A stretch of DNA of 64,000 nt, taken from NCBI GenBank assembly GCA_023428545.1, contig JAEYXH010000010.1:1-64000 (forward strand), in the 5' to 3' direction. The notes below the pieces were generated by a model. The model did not search any database, was not told where the DNA came from, and saw only the letters and a program-made list of their open reading frames with translations. Below are positions 1 through 9,220 of this stretch, piece after piece (positions within the stretch are counted from its first letter, which is position 1; each line of letters begins with the position of its first letter). The translations under genes were made by a program, and so were the position numbers. The DNA comes from Bacteroidota bacterium (GTDB taxonomy: Bacteria > Bacteroidota > Bacteroidia > Bacteroidales > Prolixibacteraceae).

Positions 1-362
1 CCTTCGGGCTTATCGCTCACGGCCACGCCAATCCTGAAAATATCATTTTGGTCCTTCAACGGGAAATAGAGAAAATACTTCCCGTCCTTGCAGGCGGCAT
101 CAGGAGCCCACAGCTGTCGGCCCGCCCAGGGAATGTCCTTCTTGTCGAGGGCAATCCCATGGTCGGTTACGGGGCCATCAACCGACTCCATCGAGAAAAC
201 ATGGTAGTCGCGCATGTCGAAATGGTCGCCCAGGTCGTTCTCGGGAATGCCTGCATCCACGTCGTGCGAGGGATAAATGTATATCTTCCCGTCAAAAACG
301 TGTGCCGACGGGTCGGCCGTGTACATGTGGCCGACTAAATATCTTGGTTCTTTCATGATCAT
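1..362 (-). CDS. Glycoside hydrolase family 43 protein (partial, 3' end outside window)
   Basis: Only the first 120 residues are present; the gene runs off the left edge. The N-terminus carries TADPSAHVFDGKIYIYPSHD, the GH43 first-blade motif whose Asp (in ADPS) is the usual catalytic base, followed by a second blade with LWAPDAACKDGKYFLYFP. GH43 enzymes are five-bladed beta-propeller xylosidases or arabinofuranosidases. No signal peptide is visible, so a cytoplasmic or periplasmic oligosaccharide-trimming enzyme is likely. Two in-frame ATG codons (362 and 356) could start it. It lies 18-24 bases after the GH10 xylanase stop on the same strand, so the two are very probably co-transcribed, and the xylanase would supply its substrate. 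Exact specificity cannot be read from the fragment. Confidence 0.85.
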   Translation of the reverse strand, partial: MIMKEPRYLVGHMYTADPSAHVFDGKIYIYPSHDVDAGIPENDLGDHFDMRDYHVFSMESVDGPVTDHGIALDKKDIPWAGRQLWAPDAACKDGKYFLYFPLKDQNDIFRIGVAVSDKPE

Positions 363-380
363 CCGGTTTGGGTACGACAA

Positions 381-1535
381 CTATTTCATTTTTGAGGCAG
401 CCTCCACAATGGCACCCACCACAGGTTTGGGCTGGTAATTGCGGTCCCACAGCAAGGGATAATCCGTCCTGCCGCGCACCGGCCAGTTGTTCTTCCACGA
501 ATGGTTATCGGTAACACCCCACAGGGTCACGCGCGTAATCTTGTCGCTGTGCTTCAGGAACAGGTCGAAAAACGACTCCATGCGGTCATTCCAGACTGTT
601 GCGACCGAGTCGGGCAATCCGGCAGTGTATGGATTCATGGCAGCCTGGTATTCAGCCTGGTCGCCCACATTGGCTCCCCTGTTTTGTCCGGGCATCTGCA
701 ACACCGTCATGTCGAGCTCGGTAATCATCAGCTTTGCCCCGGTTTCACCAAAAGCGACCAGGGTCTTTTCATATTCTTCAACCGACGGGTAATTCATGAG
801 GAAATGGCCCTGCAAACCAATCCCGTCAATTTTAATGCCCCTGCCCTTCAGGTCATTCACCATCCTGACAACCGCATCACGGCGTCCGGCATCAGCCATT
901 GAGTAGTCGTTATAGTATAATTCGGCATCAGGGTCGGCCTCGTGGGCAAACTGAAATGCCAGGTCGATGTAATCCTCGCCAATGATTTCATAGAATTTGG
1001 TTTTCCTCCACGAACCGTCATTTTCGATGGCTTCGTTCACCACGTCCCAGCCATGCACACGGCCTTTATAACGGCCAACGACGGTATGGATGTGGGTTTT
1101 CATCCGTTCAACCAACACTTCGCGGGTTACGTCATTACCCAGACTGTCGGTGAAGAACCAACGGGGGGCCTGTGAATGCCATACCAGGGTATGGCCCACG
1201 ATGTGCATGCCATGCTTTTCGCCAAATTCGACAAACTTGTCGGCATTTTCGAAGCTGAATTCCCCCTCACGAGGTTGAATCTGCGCACTTTTCATGCAGT
1301 TTTCGGCAGTGATGGTATTAAAATGTTTCAATACAATATCCAGGCTGGCCGAATCCTTACCATCGACCTGGCCAACACTGAGAGCCGACCCGATATAAAA
1401 TTTACCGGCCAGCGCATCTTTCAGGGCCTTTTCGTTCCCTGCACCGGTACAGGCTGTCACCACCAGTGAACAGGCAGCCAAAACCAACAGGACCATAGTT
1501 ACCGCATTTCTTTTCATAAAGCCTTTATTTTTCAT
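381..1535 (-). CDS. GH10 endo-1,4-beta-xylanase lipoprotein
   Basis: A 384-residue GH10 enzyme that cleaves internal beta-1,4 bonds of xylan. The acid/base is Glu168 in WDVVNEA and the nucleophile is Glu273 in ITELDM; the [11 protein letters not shown] block and the WGVTDNHSW block near the C-terminus are also classic GH10. The N-terminus has a short basic stretch, a hydrophobic core and a lipobox (Cys29, or Cys22 as alternative), indicating a lipid-anchored envelope protein, probably surface exposed. There is no carbohydrate-binding module, and the length fits a bare catalytic domain. Met7 (MKRNAV) is a possible alternative start. It sits between a GPH-type symporter and a GH43 gene, consistent with one xylan-use operon. 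Confidence 0.95.
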   Translation of the reverse strand: MKNKGFMKRNAVTMVLLVLAACSLVVTACTGAGNEKALKDALAGKFYIGSALSVGQVDGKDSASLDIVLKHFNTITAENCMKSAQIQPREGEFSFENADKFVEFGEKHGMHIVGHTLVWHSQAPRWFFTDSLGNDVTREVLVERMKTHIHTVVGRYKGRVHGWDVVNEAIENDGSWRKTKFYEIIGEDYIDLAFQFAHEADPDAELYYNDYSMADAGRRDAVVRMVNDLKGRGIKIDGIGLQGHFLMNYPSVEEYEKTLVAFGETGAKLMITELDMTVLQMPGQNRGANVGDQAEYQAAMNPYTAGLPDSVATVWNDRMESFFDLFLKHSDKITRVTLWGVTDNHSWKNNWPVRGRTDYPLLWDRNYQPKPVVGAIVEAASKMK

Positions 1536-1608
1536 CAGTAATTCAACTAATATATAGTTTCAAATAAGTTACAAATTTTTCACCGGCATCCGCCACCAGG
1601 CATTGCCG

Positions 1609-3087
1609 TTAAGCATTGGTGCCCTGGCCTCTCCGCTCCAGCAGCTCCCGCTCGATGCTGTTCTCCATTTTTTTGTTGATCTCATAAAAGAAGAGACAAC
1701 CAATGGCCACCATAAAGGTGATGGTGGGCAGCACGCTCACCGAAAGCTGGATACCGTGGATGGCGCCGTCCGACTGCACCGCAAGCTGCTCATCGTAGCC
1801 AAAAGTGGCAAGGATCCCGGCCACCAGTGCGCCCCCAATGCTAAGTCCGGCCTTTAACCCGAAGATCATGGCCGAGAAAATGATGGCGGTTGCCCTGCGG
1901 TTGTTCCTCCATTCCGAGTAATCGGCCACATCGGCAATCATGGCCCAAAGCAAAGGCGTGGTCACCCCGTAAAAGAAACCATGAAGGATCTGGAACCCGA
2001 ACACCAGGGCGATCGAGCTGGGCGCGAAGAAATAGAAAGCCAGCAAACAAAGCGATGCCAGAAACAGGGCAGCGCCAAACACATCCCTCTTGCCAAACCG
2101 GTCGGCCAGTTTTTTGGAAATCACGATGCCCAGGATCCCGGCAACAATGCCACCGGCATTAAAAAGGCTGAAAGCCGATGTAGGCGCATCTTCGGGCCAC
2201 TGAAAGCCCACGAGCCCTATTCCGGTAAGGAAATTGTTCAGTCCGTCGATAAAGCCTATAAAGCCCACATTCACCAGGAAAGCCGCGAGATGCTCCTCGC
2301 TCAGGTAGTTTTCGAAATAATAGACATACATGCCCCCCTTAAGCGAAAGGGTGATGAAGATGAATATGGTCAGCACCAGCATGGCAATCCATGGCTTGTT
2401 TTTGGTCAGGTCTTTCAGGTCCTGCAAAACACTCGAATTCTGTTCAGGCTTCGGAATGACCCGCTCACGTGTTGTGAGGAAGGTAATGATGAAGAAAACA
2501 ATGCCCACCACGGCAAAAATGCCCATGGTTTTCTCGAAGCCCACCGTTTTGTCGCCGTCGCCCAGGATCAGGACCAGGGGCAAGAGCAAAACCTGCACCA
2601 CAAACTGGGCCACCATCACCGCCACAAACCGGTACGACGAAAGGCTGTTCCGTTCTTTCATGTCGCCGGTAATGACACCGCTCAACGCGGCATACGGCAG
2701 GTTATTGGCCGAATAGACCACCACCAGGAGGATATAGGTAATGAGGGCATAAATCACCTTTCCGCCGGGACTGAAGTTCGGGGTGCTGAAAGCCAGCAGC
2801 GCAATAACGCCAAACGGGATGGCAGTCCACAGGATCCAGGGACGGAACTTACCCCAGCGGGTATTGGTCCGGTCGGCAATCACCCCCATGACCGGGTTGA
2901 AGAAAGCGCCAAGCATCCCTCCCGCAAAGATGATGGCCGATGCCGAAGCGGGGGGTATCTTATACACATCGGTGTAAAAGAAAGCAATAAATGTCATCAG
3001 GGTCTGAAAAATCAGGTTGGCGGAAAGGTCGCCCAAACTGTACCCGATCTTTTCAATCACGGAAAGCTTGTGGGAAATCGGTTTCAT
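1609..3087 (-). CDS. GPH-family (MFS) sugar:cation symporter
   Basis: A 492-residue, roughly 12-helix transporter. The N-terminal pattern (IGYSLGDLSANLIF, then FFNPVMGVIADRTNTRWGKFRPW) is characteristic of the glycoside-pentoside-hexuronide:cation symporters such as XylP and YicJ, which couple sugar or short-oligosaccharide uptake to protons or sodium. Being first in the xylanase/GH43 operon, its likely cargo is xylose or xylo-oligosaccharides; that assignment is from context only. The xylanase starts 73 bases downstream. Base composition is GC-rich: two sampled 60-base lines inside the gene contain 33 and 37 G+C. Confidence 0.9.
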   Translation of the reverse strand: MKPISHKLSVIEKIGYSLGDLSANLIFQTLMTFIAFFYTDVYKIPPASASAIIFAGGMLGAFFNPVMGVIADRTNTRWGKFRPWILWTAIPFGVIALLAFSTPNFSPGGKVIYALITYILLVVVYSANNLPYAALSGVITGDMKERNSLSSYRFVAVMVAQFVVQVLLLPLVLILGDGDKTVGFEKTMGIFAVVGIVFFIITFLTTRERVIPKPEQNSSVLQDLKDLTKNKPWIAMLVLTIFIFITLSLKGGMYVYYFENYLSEEHLAAFLVNVGFIGFIDGLNNFLTGIGLVGFQWPEDAPTSAFSLFNAGGIVAGILGIVISKKLADRFGKRDVFGAALFLASLCLLAFYFFAPSSIALVFGFQILHGFFYGVTTPLLWAMIADVADYSEWRNNRRATAIIFSAMIFGLKAGLSIGGALVAGILATFGYDEQLAVQSDGAIHGIQLSVSVLPTITFMVAIGCLFFYEINKKMENSIERELLERRGQGTNA

Positions 3088-3332
3088 ATAACGATTTATT
3101 GGTTTAATTAAATCTGGATCCGGTCTTTACCGAAATCTTCCGCAAGATATAAATAGGCTGTAATATTAACAATATCGAAAGGAGGAAAATGCAAATATTT
3201 ATTCTGCACTGTTCTGTTCTGCTAAATTTCAATAATTGGACGATTCCCGATAATAAAAAACTAAAAGCGAAAGGGATCTTTCCTTTTAAAGCATTATCTC
3301 ATAAACTGTGTAAATGAAAAATACCGTAAATG

Positions 3333-3367
3333 AAAAAAATACCGGGGGTACCTCCGGTATTTTTTTG
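3333..3367. terminator. Bidirectional terminator-like hairpin between divergent genes
   Basis: The arms AATACCGG and CCGGTATT (with additional GG/CC pairs) are flanked by seven A's on the left and seven T's on the right, so the element looks like an intrinsic terminator on either strand. Both neighbouring genes diverge away from it, so it has no obvious gene to terminate. Confidence 0.7.
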
Positions 3368-3488
3368 TTTAATTTTAAATGATCCGATTTTTGGGGAGAA
3401 GGTCACTTGAGGATAGGTTACAGAAGCATTGCATCAACTTCCGAAGGTTGATCCTGGTGTTTGGTTTTTTTCCGAAGGAGGATTTCTT

Positions 3489-3496
3489 TACATTTG
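3489..3496 (+). promoter_or_regulatory. -7 element TACATTTG
   Basis: Exact match to the Bacteroidota TAnnTTTG element, about 40 bases before the ATG at 3537. The nearest upstream TTTG (3460-3463) is 25 bases away, longer than the usual 19-21, so only the -7 part is convincing. Confidence 0.55.
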
Positions 3497-3536
3497 TATA
3501 CTTGAAGGTTCGAGGGGATTCAATCTGATGATGACC

Positions 3537-4085
3537 ATGAAAAAGATATTTGCAATTCTGCTGATCATCTTTCCGTGCAGCTTATTGCTGGCACAGGAAA
3601 GCATAAACATGCCACTCCCAGGCATTGACAGCCTCAAACAGGTCGCTCCTTCCCAGGATGCCTCGATTATTTATCCTGATCTCTCGTTCCCCATATTTGA
3701 AGTATCTCCTGCTCTTCACACAGATCCTGTAATTCCTGCCTTTGACTTTAGCGGCTACCTGGCAAAAGAACGAAAGATGTTGGCATTCGGGTCAGATAAA
3801 CAAATATCGTGGATCTCGCCCGTTTTTATGCCCCTGATAACGCCTGCCAGCCCTTGGCTGCATTCAGGTGCCATTTTAACCCAGGCAGCCTATTCAATTA
3901 GCGATAAATTGATTTTGGGCGGGAACAGCTTTGGACTCAACAGCATACATTCGGCACCCTTGCCAAACTTCGACCAGCAACAATGGGACATTCGCGGTGC
4001 ATCCATGTTTATGCAATATAAAGTCAACCGAAACTTTACCATTGAAACCCGGGTTTCCGTATCCGGCAACCGTTATCAACCCTGA
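3537..4085 (+). CDS. Secreted/outer-membrane protein of unknown function
   Basis: A 182-residue protein I do not recognise as a named family. The start was set at Met MKKIFAILLI because it opens a clean signal peptide ending SLLLAQ, although the open frame extends 36 codons upstream. The C-terminal third (GGNSFGLNSIHSAPLPNFDQ, then FMQYKVNRNFTIETRVSVSG) has alternating polar/hydrophobic stretches typical of outer-membrane beta-strands. It ends 11 bases before the AddA-type helicase gene, where the partner AddB gene would commonly sit. A link in function to AddA is not suggested by the sequence. Confidence 0.65.
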   Translation: MKKIFAILLIIFPCSLLLAQESINMPLPGIDSLKQVAPSQDASIIYPDLSFPIFEVSPALHTDPVIPAFDFSGYLAKERKMLAFGSDKQISWISPVFMPLITPASPWLHSGAILTQAAYSISDKLILGGNSFGLNSIHSAPLPNFDQQQWDIRGASMFMQYKVNRNFTIETRVSVSGNRYQP

Positions 4086-4096
4086 AACATAACCAC

Positions 4097-7000
4097 ATGC
4101 TATCAATTTATAAAGCTTCCGCAGGATCAGGAAAGACCTTCCGGCTTGTGCTTGAATACCTTAAATTGGTGTTGGTGAACGAAAAAAACTATCGCCACAT
4201 ACTTGCGGTTACCTTCACCAACAAGGCAACTGCCGAAATGAAGGAAAGGGTCATTGGGCAACTGCATAATCTCGCAAATGGAATTAATAATCCATATTCA
4301 GATCATCTGGTCAGGGAAACCGGCCTGGATTCTGAAACAATTGCCATCAGATCTGAAAAGGTCCTTGAGAATATCTTGTTTGATTTCAATCGCTTTTCAG
4401 TCAGCACCATCGACAAATTCACCCAAAAGGTCATCAAATCATTTAACCGCGAGATTGGCGTAACGCCCAACTATCAGGTTGAACTCGATAGCCAGTTGAT
4501 AATCAAGGAGGCTGTTGACCGAATAATTACTACCGTCACTTCAAATAAAGCCTTACGAAATTGGCTCGAAGAATTTATTGACGAGAAAATCCGGAACAAT
4601 AAAAATTTTGCTGTAGAAAATGATCTTGTTTCACTGGGGGAGGAACTTTTTAAGGAAAAATTCCAGGAGAACATCGAGGATCTCAATCGGTTTTTCAGTG
4701 ATCCACAGAACACCACCCATTACCTGAAATCTCTGAATTCTTTTATCTTCCCTTTTGAGCATGATATGAAAAACCGTGCTTCAACCCTTGTGGCTACCTA
4801 TAAAGCAGCTGGTTTCACAAATGCCGATTTTACCTACAGGAATTCCGGGGTTGCCGGATTTATCGAGAAAATTGCGGCTGGAAATATCCCTGATGAATTA
4901 GGGGTCAGGGTATTGGATGCGGCGGATAATCCGGAGAAATGGGTTGCAAAAAACCATTCATCGCGTAATGAAATCCTGGCACTGGCAACTTCCGAACTTC
5001 AGCCTCAGTTTAAGCAAATGCTTGACTTTTACAGGTCGCACACCAAAGAATACTATACGGCCAGGGCCATAAAAAAAGAGTGGTACACCATGGCTGTGCT
5101 TATAGATCTGCATAATGAAATCACGGCACTCAACCGGGAAAAGGAAGTATTGCCCCTTGCCAGCTCAAACTTATTGCTTCGGTCAATAATCGACGGTAAT
5201 GAAACACCATTCATATATGAAAAGAGTGGTAATTCATATGGACATTTCATGCTCGATGAATTCCAGGACACTTCATCCATGCAGTGGGAAAATTTTAAGC
5301 CTTTAATTTCCAATGCCTTGGGACTTGGGAAAGAGAATCTGGTCGTAGGTGATATCAAACAGAGCATTTACCGATGGAGAAATAGTTCGTGGGATATACT
5401 TGCCAACCAGATCACCCGCGATTTCCAGTACATGGGCATTAATAATGTGAGCCTGAACTCAAATTTCAGGAGTGATGCCCGCATCATTTCGTTTAACAAC
5501 CATTTTTTCAAGATTTTCCCAAACAGGCTGGCAGCGCATGATGAGCTTGTCAACACAACCGAAAATTACCCAATACAACTTAAGGAAATATATTCTGACG
5601 TTGAACAAATCAATGCTCCCCATACCGCCCAGGCAGGTTTTGTAAGTATCGAAATTTTGGAAGATGATGATGAATCATTTCGGGCTAACTCCCTTGCCAG
5701 CCTCGAAAAGCAAATCAAGTTCCTGCAGGACCAGGGATTACAAGCGCATGACATTGCCATTCTGGTGCGGAAAAATGATGAGGGAAAGGCCATTGTCAAC
5801 CATTTCCTGCAACTTCAAAGAATGGAGGAAAACCAGGCATACAACCTTAAAATTGTTTCGAGCGAATCATTGTTCCTCGAATCATCTGATTCAGTTAATT
5901 TTATCATAAACGTATTAAGGTATTACTTTAACAAGGAAAACAGAATCGTTCAATCAACTCTCATTCAATTGTATTTGCTCATGCAAACATTTGCAGGGCA
6001 CGAAAGCTTGTCAGACATAGAGTTGTCCCGATTACAATCGGCCATATATCCGACCATTCATTTTGAGGAAGATTTCGCAACCCTTCTATTGCCAAAACTC
6101 AATGCCCTGGAGCCTGAACTGCAGAATTCGAGCATCGATGAAATCATTATTCAGGTTGCTTCAGCATTTGGCTTATTCAGGCATCCTTTCGAAATACCGT
6201 TCCTGCAGGCTTTGATGGACAAGGCAGCTGATTTGCGTAAACGTTATCTGAACGACATTTCAGGATTCCTGAATTGGTGGGACGAAAAGGGATATAAAGA
6301 ATCGGTGAAGGTCAATGAGAACATGGATGCCATGCGATTAATGACAATCCACAAATCAAAGGGATTGGAATTCAAGGCTGTGTTGATTCCATTTTTCAAC
6401 TGGCCATTGTTCGATTTTAAAAACAATATACTCTGGTGTACGCCCGACACCCCACCCTTCAACCAAGCCCCCCTCGTTCCGGTCACTTTCAGTAAGGATC
6501 TGGTAAAGACCATATTTTCCGGGGATTATTTTAAGGAAACATTCAACAGTATCGTTGATAACCTTAATCTTATCTATGTAGCTTTTACCAGGGCCAGATC
6601 AGTACTGGTGGTAAATGCGCCGGGGAATCCAAAAAAAGATACGGTTAGTTCGCTTTTGCCAGACACCTTAAGGGAATTGGGTGGCATGGAACCTTTCATG
6701 GATTGCTGGGATGCAGAAAACACGGTTTTCAAATTTGGATCCCTCGGGATGCCGGAAAGTGTCAACAATATACACAATCCAAGACCAGAAAACGGCTGGA
6801 CTTTCAATTCATTTACCGCAAAGCTAAAACTGACCTCAACCATCAAGGATTTCGATGATGTGGCTGAATTTGGTGCCACAAGCCGTGACACAGGCAACCT
6901 GATCCATCAAATTATGTCACGGGTAAAAACGAGCGATGAAATGGATGAAGCCATCGTGCAAATTGCCTTGGAAAAGCGGTTGGCCGATTCAGAAAAAGAA

Positions 7001-7309
7001 CAAATCAGTAAAACCCTGCACGATTTGTTAAAAAATCCCCAGGTGGCCCAATGGTTTGATGGATCATACAAAGTAATGAATGAAAAACAGATTTTATCTC
7101 CCAAGGGCATGTACAGGCCCGACAGGATCATGATTCGTGATAAAGAGGCAATAATTATTGATTTCAAGACAGGTAACTTAAGGACAGAAAGTTACAGAAA
7201 CCAGGTAAGGAAGTACATGAATCTTTTAGTGCAGGCCGGGTATGAGAAAGTGGACGGATATCTTTGGTATGTCCAGGGCAATAATCTCGAAAGGGTAGAA
7301 ATCCTTTAG
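4097..7309 (+). CDS. AddA-type UvrD-family helicase with C-terminal PD-(D/E)XK nuclease
   Basis: A 1070-residue superfamily 1 helicase fused to a RecB-type nuclease, the layout of the AddA subunit of the double-strand-break resecting AddAB enzyme. Visible motifs are Walker A ASAGSGKT (residues 7-14), the FTNKATAEM motif Ia, the Walker B block LDEFQDTSSMQWENF, GDIKQSIYRWRN, LMTIHKSKGLEFKAV, IYVAFTRAR, and the nuclease residues in RPDRIMI (about 1007) and IIDFKTG (about 1021). It would process DNA ends for recombination repair. No AddB-like gene is adjacent on either side, which is unusual for this subunit; a stand-alone RecB-like enzyme is the alternative. The DUF4293 gene follows after 43 bases with its own promoter element. 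Confidence 0.88.
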   Translation: MLSIYKASAGSGKTFRLVLEYLKLVLVNEKNYRHILAVTFTNKATAEMKERVIGQLHNLANGINNPYSDHLVRETGLDSETIAIRSEKVLENILFDFNRFSVSTIDKFTQKVIKSFNREIGVTPNYQVELDSQLIIKEAVDRIITTVTSNKALRNWLEEFIDEKIRNNKNFAVENDLVSLGEELFKEKFQENIEDLNRFFSDPQNTTHYLKSLNSFIFPFEHDMKNRASTLVATYKAAGFTNADFTYRNSGVAGFIEKIAAGNIPDELGVRVLDAADNPEKWVAKNHSSRNEILALATSELQPQFKQMLDFYRSHTKEYYTARAIKKEWYTMAVLIDLHNEITALNREKEVLPLASSNLLLRSIIDGNETPFIYEKSGNSYGHFMLDEFQDTSSMQWENFKPLISNALGLGKENLVVGDIKQSIYRWRNSSWDILANQITRDFQYMGINNVSLNSNFRSDARIISFNNHFFKIFPNRLAAHDELVNTTENYPIQLKEIYSDVEQINAPHTAQAGFVSIEILEDDDESFRANSLASLEKQIKFLQDQGLQAHDIAILVRKNDEGKAIVNHFLQLQRMEENQAYNLKIVSSESLFLESSDSVNFIINVLRYYFNKENRIVQSTLIQLYLLMQTFAGHESLSDIELSRLQSAIYPTIHFEEDFATLLLPKLNALEPELQNSSIDEIIIQVASAFGLFRHPFEIPFLQALMDKAADLRKRYLNDISGFLNWWDEKGYKESVKVNENMDAMRLMTIHKSKGLEFKAVLIPFFNWPLFDFKNNILWCTPDTPPFNQAPLVPVTFSKDLVKTIFSGDYFKETFNSIVDNLNLIYVAFTRARSVLVVNAPGNPKKDTVSSLLPDTLRELGGMEPFMDCWDAENTVFKFGSLGMPESVNNIHNPRPENGWTFNSFTAKLKLTSTIKDFDDVAEFGATSRDTGNLIHQIMSRVKTSDEMDEAIVQIALEKRLADSEKEQISKTLHDLLKNPQVAQWFDGSYKVMNEKQILSPKGMYRPDRIMIRDKEAIIIDFKTGNLRTESYRNQVRKYMNLLVQAGYEKVDGYLWYVQGNNLERVEIL

Positions 7310-7327
7310 GACTGAATCCCATTTTGT

Positions 7328-7335
7328 TATTTTTG
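7328..7335 (+). promoter_or_regulatory. -7 element TATTTTTG with weak -33 TTTA
   Basis: TATTTTTG matches TAnnTTTG and is preceded by TTTA (7305-7308) at the canonical 19-base spacing. It lies 17 bases before the DUF4293 start codon. Confidence 0.65.
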
Positions 7336-7352
7336 CAGAAAAAATAATTCAA

Positions 7353-7799
7353 ATGATCCAGAGAATTCAAACTGCGTTTTTGATTGTTTCCACCCTATTA
7401 TTGGGATTTTTATTTCAATATCCCCTTGCTGATATATTGGCTGGAAACGAATTGTATGTCTTTAAGATTGGTGGCATCTACAAAGGAGAAGAACAGGTCT
7501 TTAATGGTCTCCCCATCCAGATATTCCTGATTCTCATCATATTGCTTCATATCGTTGTTATCTTTAAATACAAGAAAAGAATCCAGCAGATGCGCATCCT
7601 GGGATTTACCATGGTTCTGCTTGCAGGATTGTTCGGACTCTTCTTTTTCTTCGCATACAGTGGCTTCGAAAATCCGGACATCAGTTTTCAGATCCCCTTC
7701 TCCTTCCCGATAATCGCAATGATATTGGACTACCTCGCCATTCGGAATATCGGCAAGGATGAAGTCCTTGTCAGAAGTATCAACAGGCTCCGTCCCTGA
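7353..7799 (+). CDS. DUF4293 family membrane protein
   Basis: A 148-residue integral membrane protein with four predicted helices: about residues 4-26, 49-71, 80-103 and 109-130. The opening MIQRIQTAFL followed by a helix and a short extracytoplasmic loop matches DUF4293, a family largely confined to Bacteroidota with no known function. Its TGA stop overlaps the ATG of the nucleotidyltransferase gene by one base, implying translational coupling. In this phylum DUF4293 genes are often near housekeeping transcription or translation genes, so context gives little functional information. Confidence 0.8.
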   Translation: MIQRIQTAFLIVSTLLLGFLFQYPLADILAGNELYVFKIGGIYKGEEQVFNGLPIQIFLILIILLHIVVIFKYKKRIQQMRILGFTMVLLAGLFGLFFFFAYSGFENPDISFQIPFSFPIIAMILDYLAIRNIGKDEVLVRSINRLRP

Positions 7800-8536
7800 T
7801 GCAGGCAATGCTTTTCTCTGCCGGATATGGCAGCAGGTTGAGACCTCTAACCGACAACTTGCCAAAGGCATTGGTCGAAGCAGGCAACAAAACCCTTATT
7901 CAGTGGAATATCGAAAAACTGATCAGGGAAGGTTGCACAAAATTGGTGGTCAATGTGCACCATTTCCCTGAAATGATCATTGACTTCCTGCGAAAGAACG
8001 ACAACTTTGGCATTTCCATCCATGTGTCCGATGAAAGGGATCAGCTTCTGGATACTGGAGGAGGTTTATTGAAAGCTTCCGGGCTCTTTAATCCTGGCGA
8101 GCCAATAGTTTGCCATAATGTCGATATACTTAGCAACCTCAATCTCAACGACCTGATTCGTTTTCATTTACAAAACAAGGCTCTTGCCACAGTTGCTGTC
8201 CGAAACCGCCCCACACAACGGTATCTGGTCTTTGACCAAAATATGCGGTTATCGGGCTGGATTAACCACGAATCGGGCGAAACAAAAAGCTGGAGAATTG
8301 AAGAAGGACAGCCTTATACCGAGATGGCTTTCAGCGGCATCCATGTCATCAGTCCTGAAATTTTCCAACTGATCAACAGGGAGGGCAAGTTTTCGATTAT
8401 CGACAGCTATCTTGAATTATCGGCCAATCATGAGATTCTTGGCTTTCACGATACCTCGTCCATATGGCAGGATGTTGGTAAGCCCAGCCAGCTGGCGCAG
8501 GCAGGCAATCTTCTCGAACAGATGGGATTTCTATAA
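7799..8536 (+). CDS. Sugar-phosphate nucleotidyltransferase (MurU/RmlA-like)
   Basis: A 245-residue nucleotidyltransferase. The signature FSAGYGSRLRPLTDNLPKAL (residues 6-25) is the NTP-binding loop with activating Lys23; the DTGGGLLKAS block and NVDILSN carry the metal-binding Asp. The short single-domain form without a beta-helix resembles MurU-type enzymes that make NDP-sugars from sugar-1-phosphates, for example in cell-wall sugar recycling. A kinase partner (AmgK-like) is not visible beside it, so the sugar is unknown. It overlaps the DUF4293 gene by one base and ends an apparent two-gene operon. Confidence 0.85.
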   Translation: MQAMLFSAGYGSRLRPLTDNLPKALVEAGNKTLIQWNIEKLIREGCTKLVVNVHHFPEMIIDFLRKNDNFGISIHVSDERDQLLDTGGGLLKASGLFNPGEPIVCHNVDILSNLNLNDLIRFHLQNKALATVAVRNRPTQRYLVFDQNMRLSGWINHESGETKSWRIEEGQPYTEMAFSGIHVISPEIFQLINREGKFSIIDSYLELSANHEILGFHDTSSIWQDVGKPSQLAQAGNLLEQMGFL

Positions 8537-8570
8537 CACCCTACTGCAGAAAATTGATCACAAACAATCT

Positions 8571-9182
8571 TTATTTCCTGGCTGACCTTATGACTGCCAT
8601 CAGGATTTCAATGCCGGCAATCAGGAACAACGCGTATCCAAGAAGTTCGATCCCCTCTTCTGCAGCATTCTTGCCCCAACGATTATAATCCGCTTCCAGA
8701 ATGGCTTCCCATAATTTTGTCCGGCCGAAAAACCGGCTGAAGACAAAAGTTACCAGAAAACCGGTAACCAGATAGGCGGTTTCGGGAATTCTCAATAATT
8801 CAGTGATGGAAGAAACAAGTCTATTCCTGTATTGCCATATCATCCAGGCGAACAAGAATATTAAAGGCAGCACCAGATAAAACCAGAAATCGATCTGGTT
8901 ATTGAATTCCCTGATAAATGCCATAAAGAAAAATACGGAAATCAGTTTGGAAATTGGGCCTATATTTTTGTTGAAACGCCCCGTGGCCAGAAAAACCAAT
9001 CCCAGCAAGAACAAAATTACCTCCTGGGCAATCTCAGTGGCTGACACTTCACCGAATTTTCCTGTTGACGTAGGATGTGTGGCATCATATAAATATATCT
9101 GGTTCAGCAGGACCATCAGACCCGAGTAAATGACGATTCTAAAAGAAAAAAGCAAAATGGTTCGAAGTGAGGCATTCATCAT
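8571..9182 (-). CDS. Integral membrane protein, unknown function
   Basis: A 203-residue protein with about six hydrophobic helices and short charged loops. It starts MMNASLRTI (either Met could be used) and ends with SARK. A segment with acidic and aromatic residues (LEADYNRWGKNAAEEGIELL) precedes the last helix. I do not recognise a family. It is the third gene of a minus-strand run after the pyridoxamine kinase and HAD phosphatase (38-base gap), so it is probably the operon tail. No catalytic motif is apparent. Confidence 0.6.
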   Translation of the reverse strand: MMNASLRTILLFSFRIVIYSGLMVLLNQIYLYDATHPTSTGKFGEVSATEIAQEVILFLLGLVFLATGRFNKNIGPISKLISVFFFMAFIREFNNQIDFWFYLVLPLIFLFAWMIWQYRNRLVSSITELLRIPETAYLVTGFLVTFVFSRFFGRTKLWEAILEADYNRWGKNAAEEGIELLGYALFLIAGIEILMAVIRSARK

Positions 9183-9220
9183 GTTAACTATTAATCAAAT
9201 TAGGAAATCAGGCTTCATCG

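Larger units (their letters stand above)
3088..3536. other. Divergent intergenic region, xylan block to secreted-protein gene
   Basis: About 450 bases separate the minus-strand symporter from the plus-strand secreted protein. The stretch is AT-rich, unlike the GC-rich xylan block beside it. It contains a strong hairpin with T tracts on both sides (3333-3367) and a TAnnTTTG element (3489-3496) serving the rightward gene. No convincing promoter for the symporter and no coding frame with recognisable content was seen. Confidence 0.6.

Noticed and set aside
1981..3111. Long plus-strand open frame (376 codons) opposite the GPH symporter
   Set aside because: It is antisense to a clear family member, has no recognisable domain and is rich in His, Gln and Glu as expected from a reversed membrane-protein frame.
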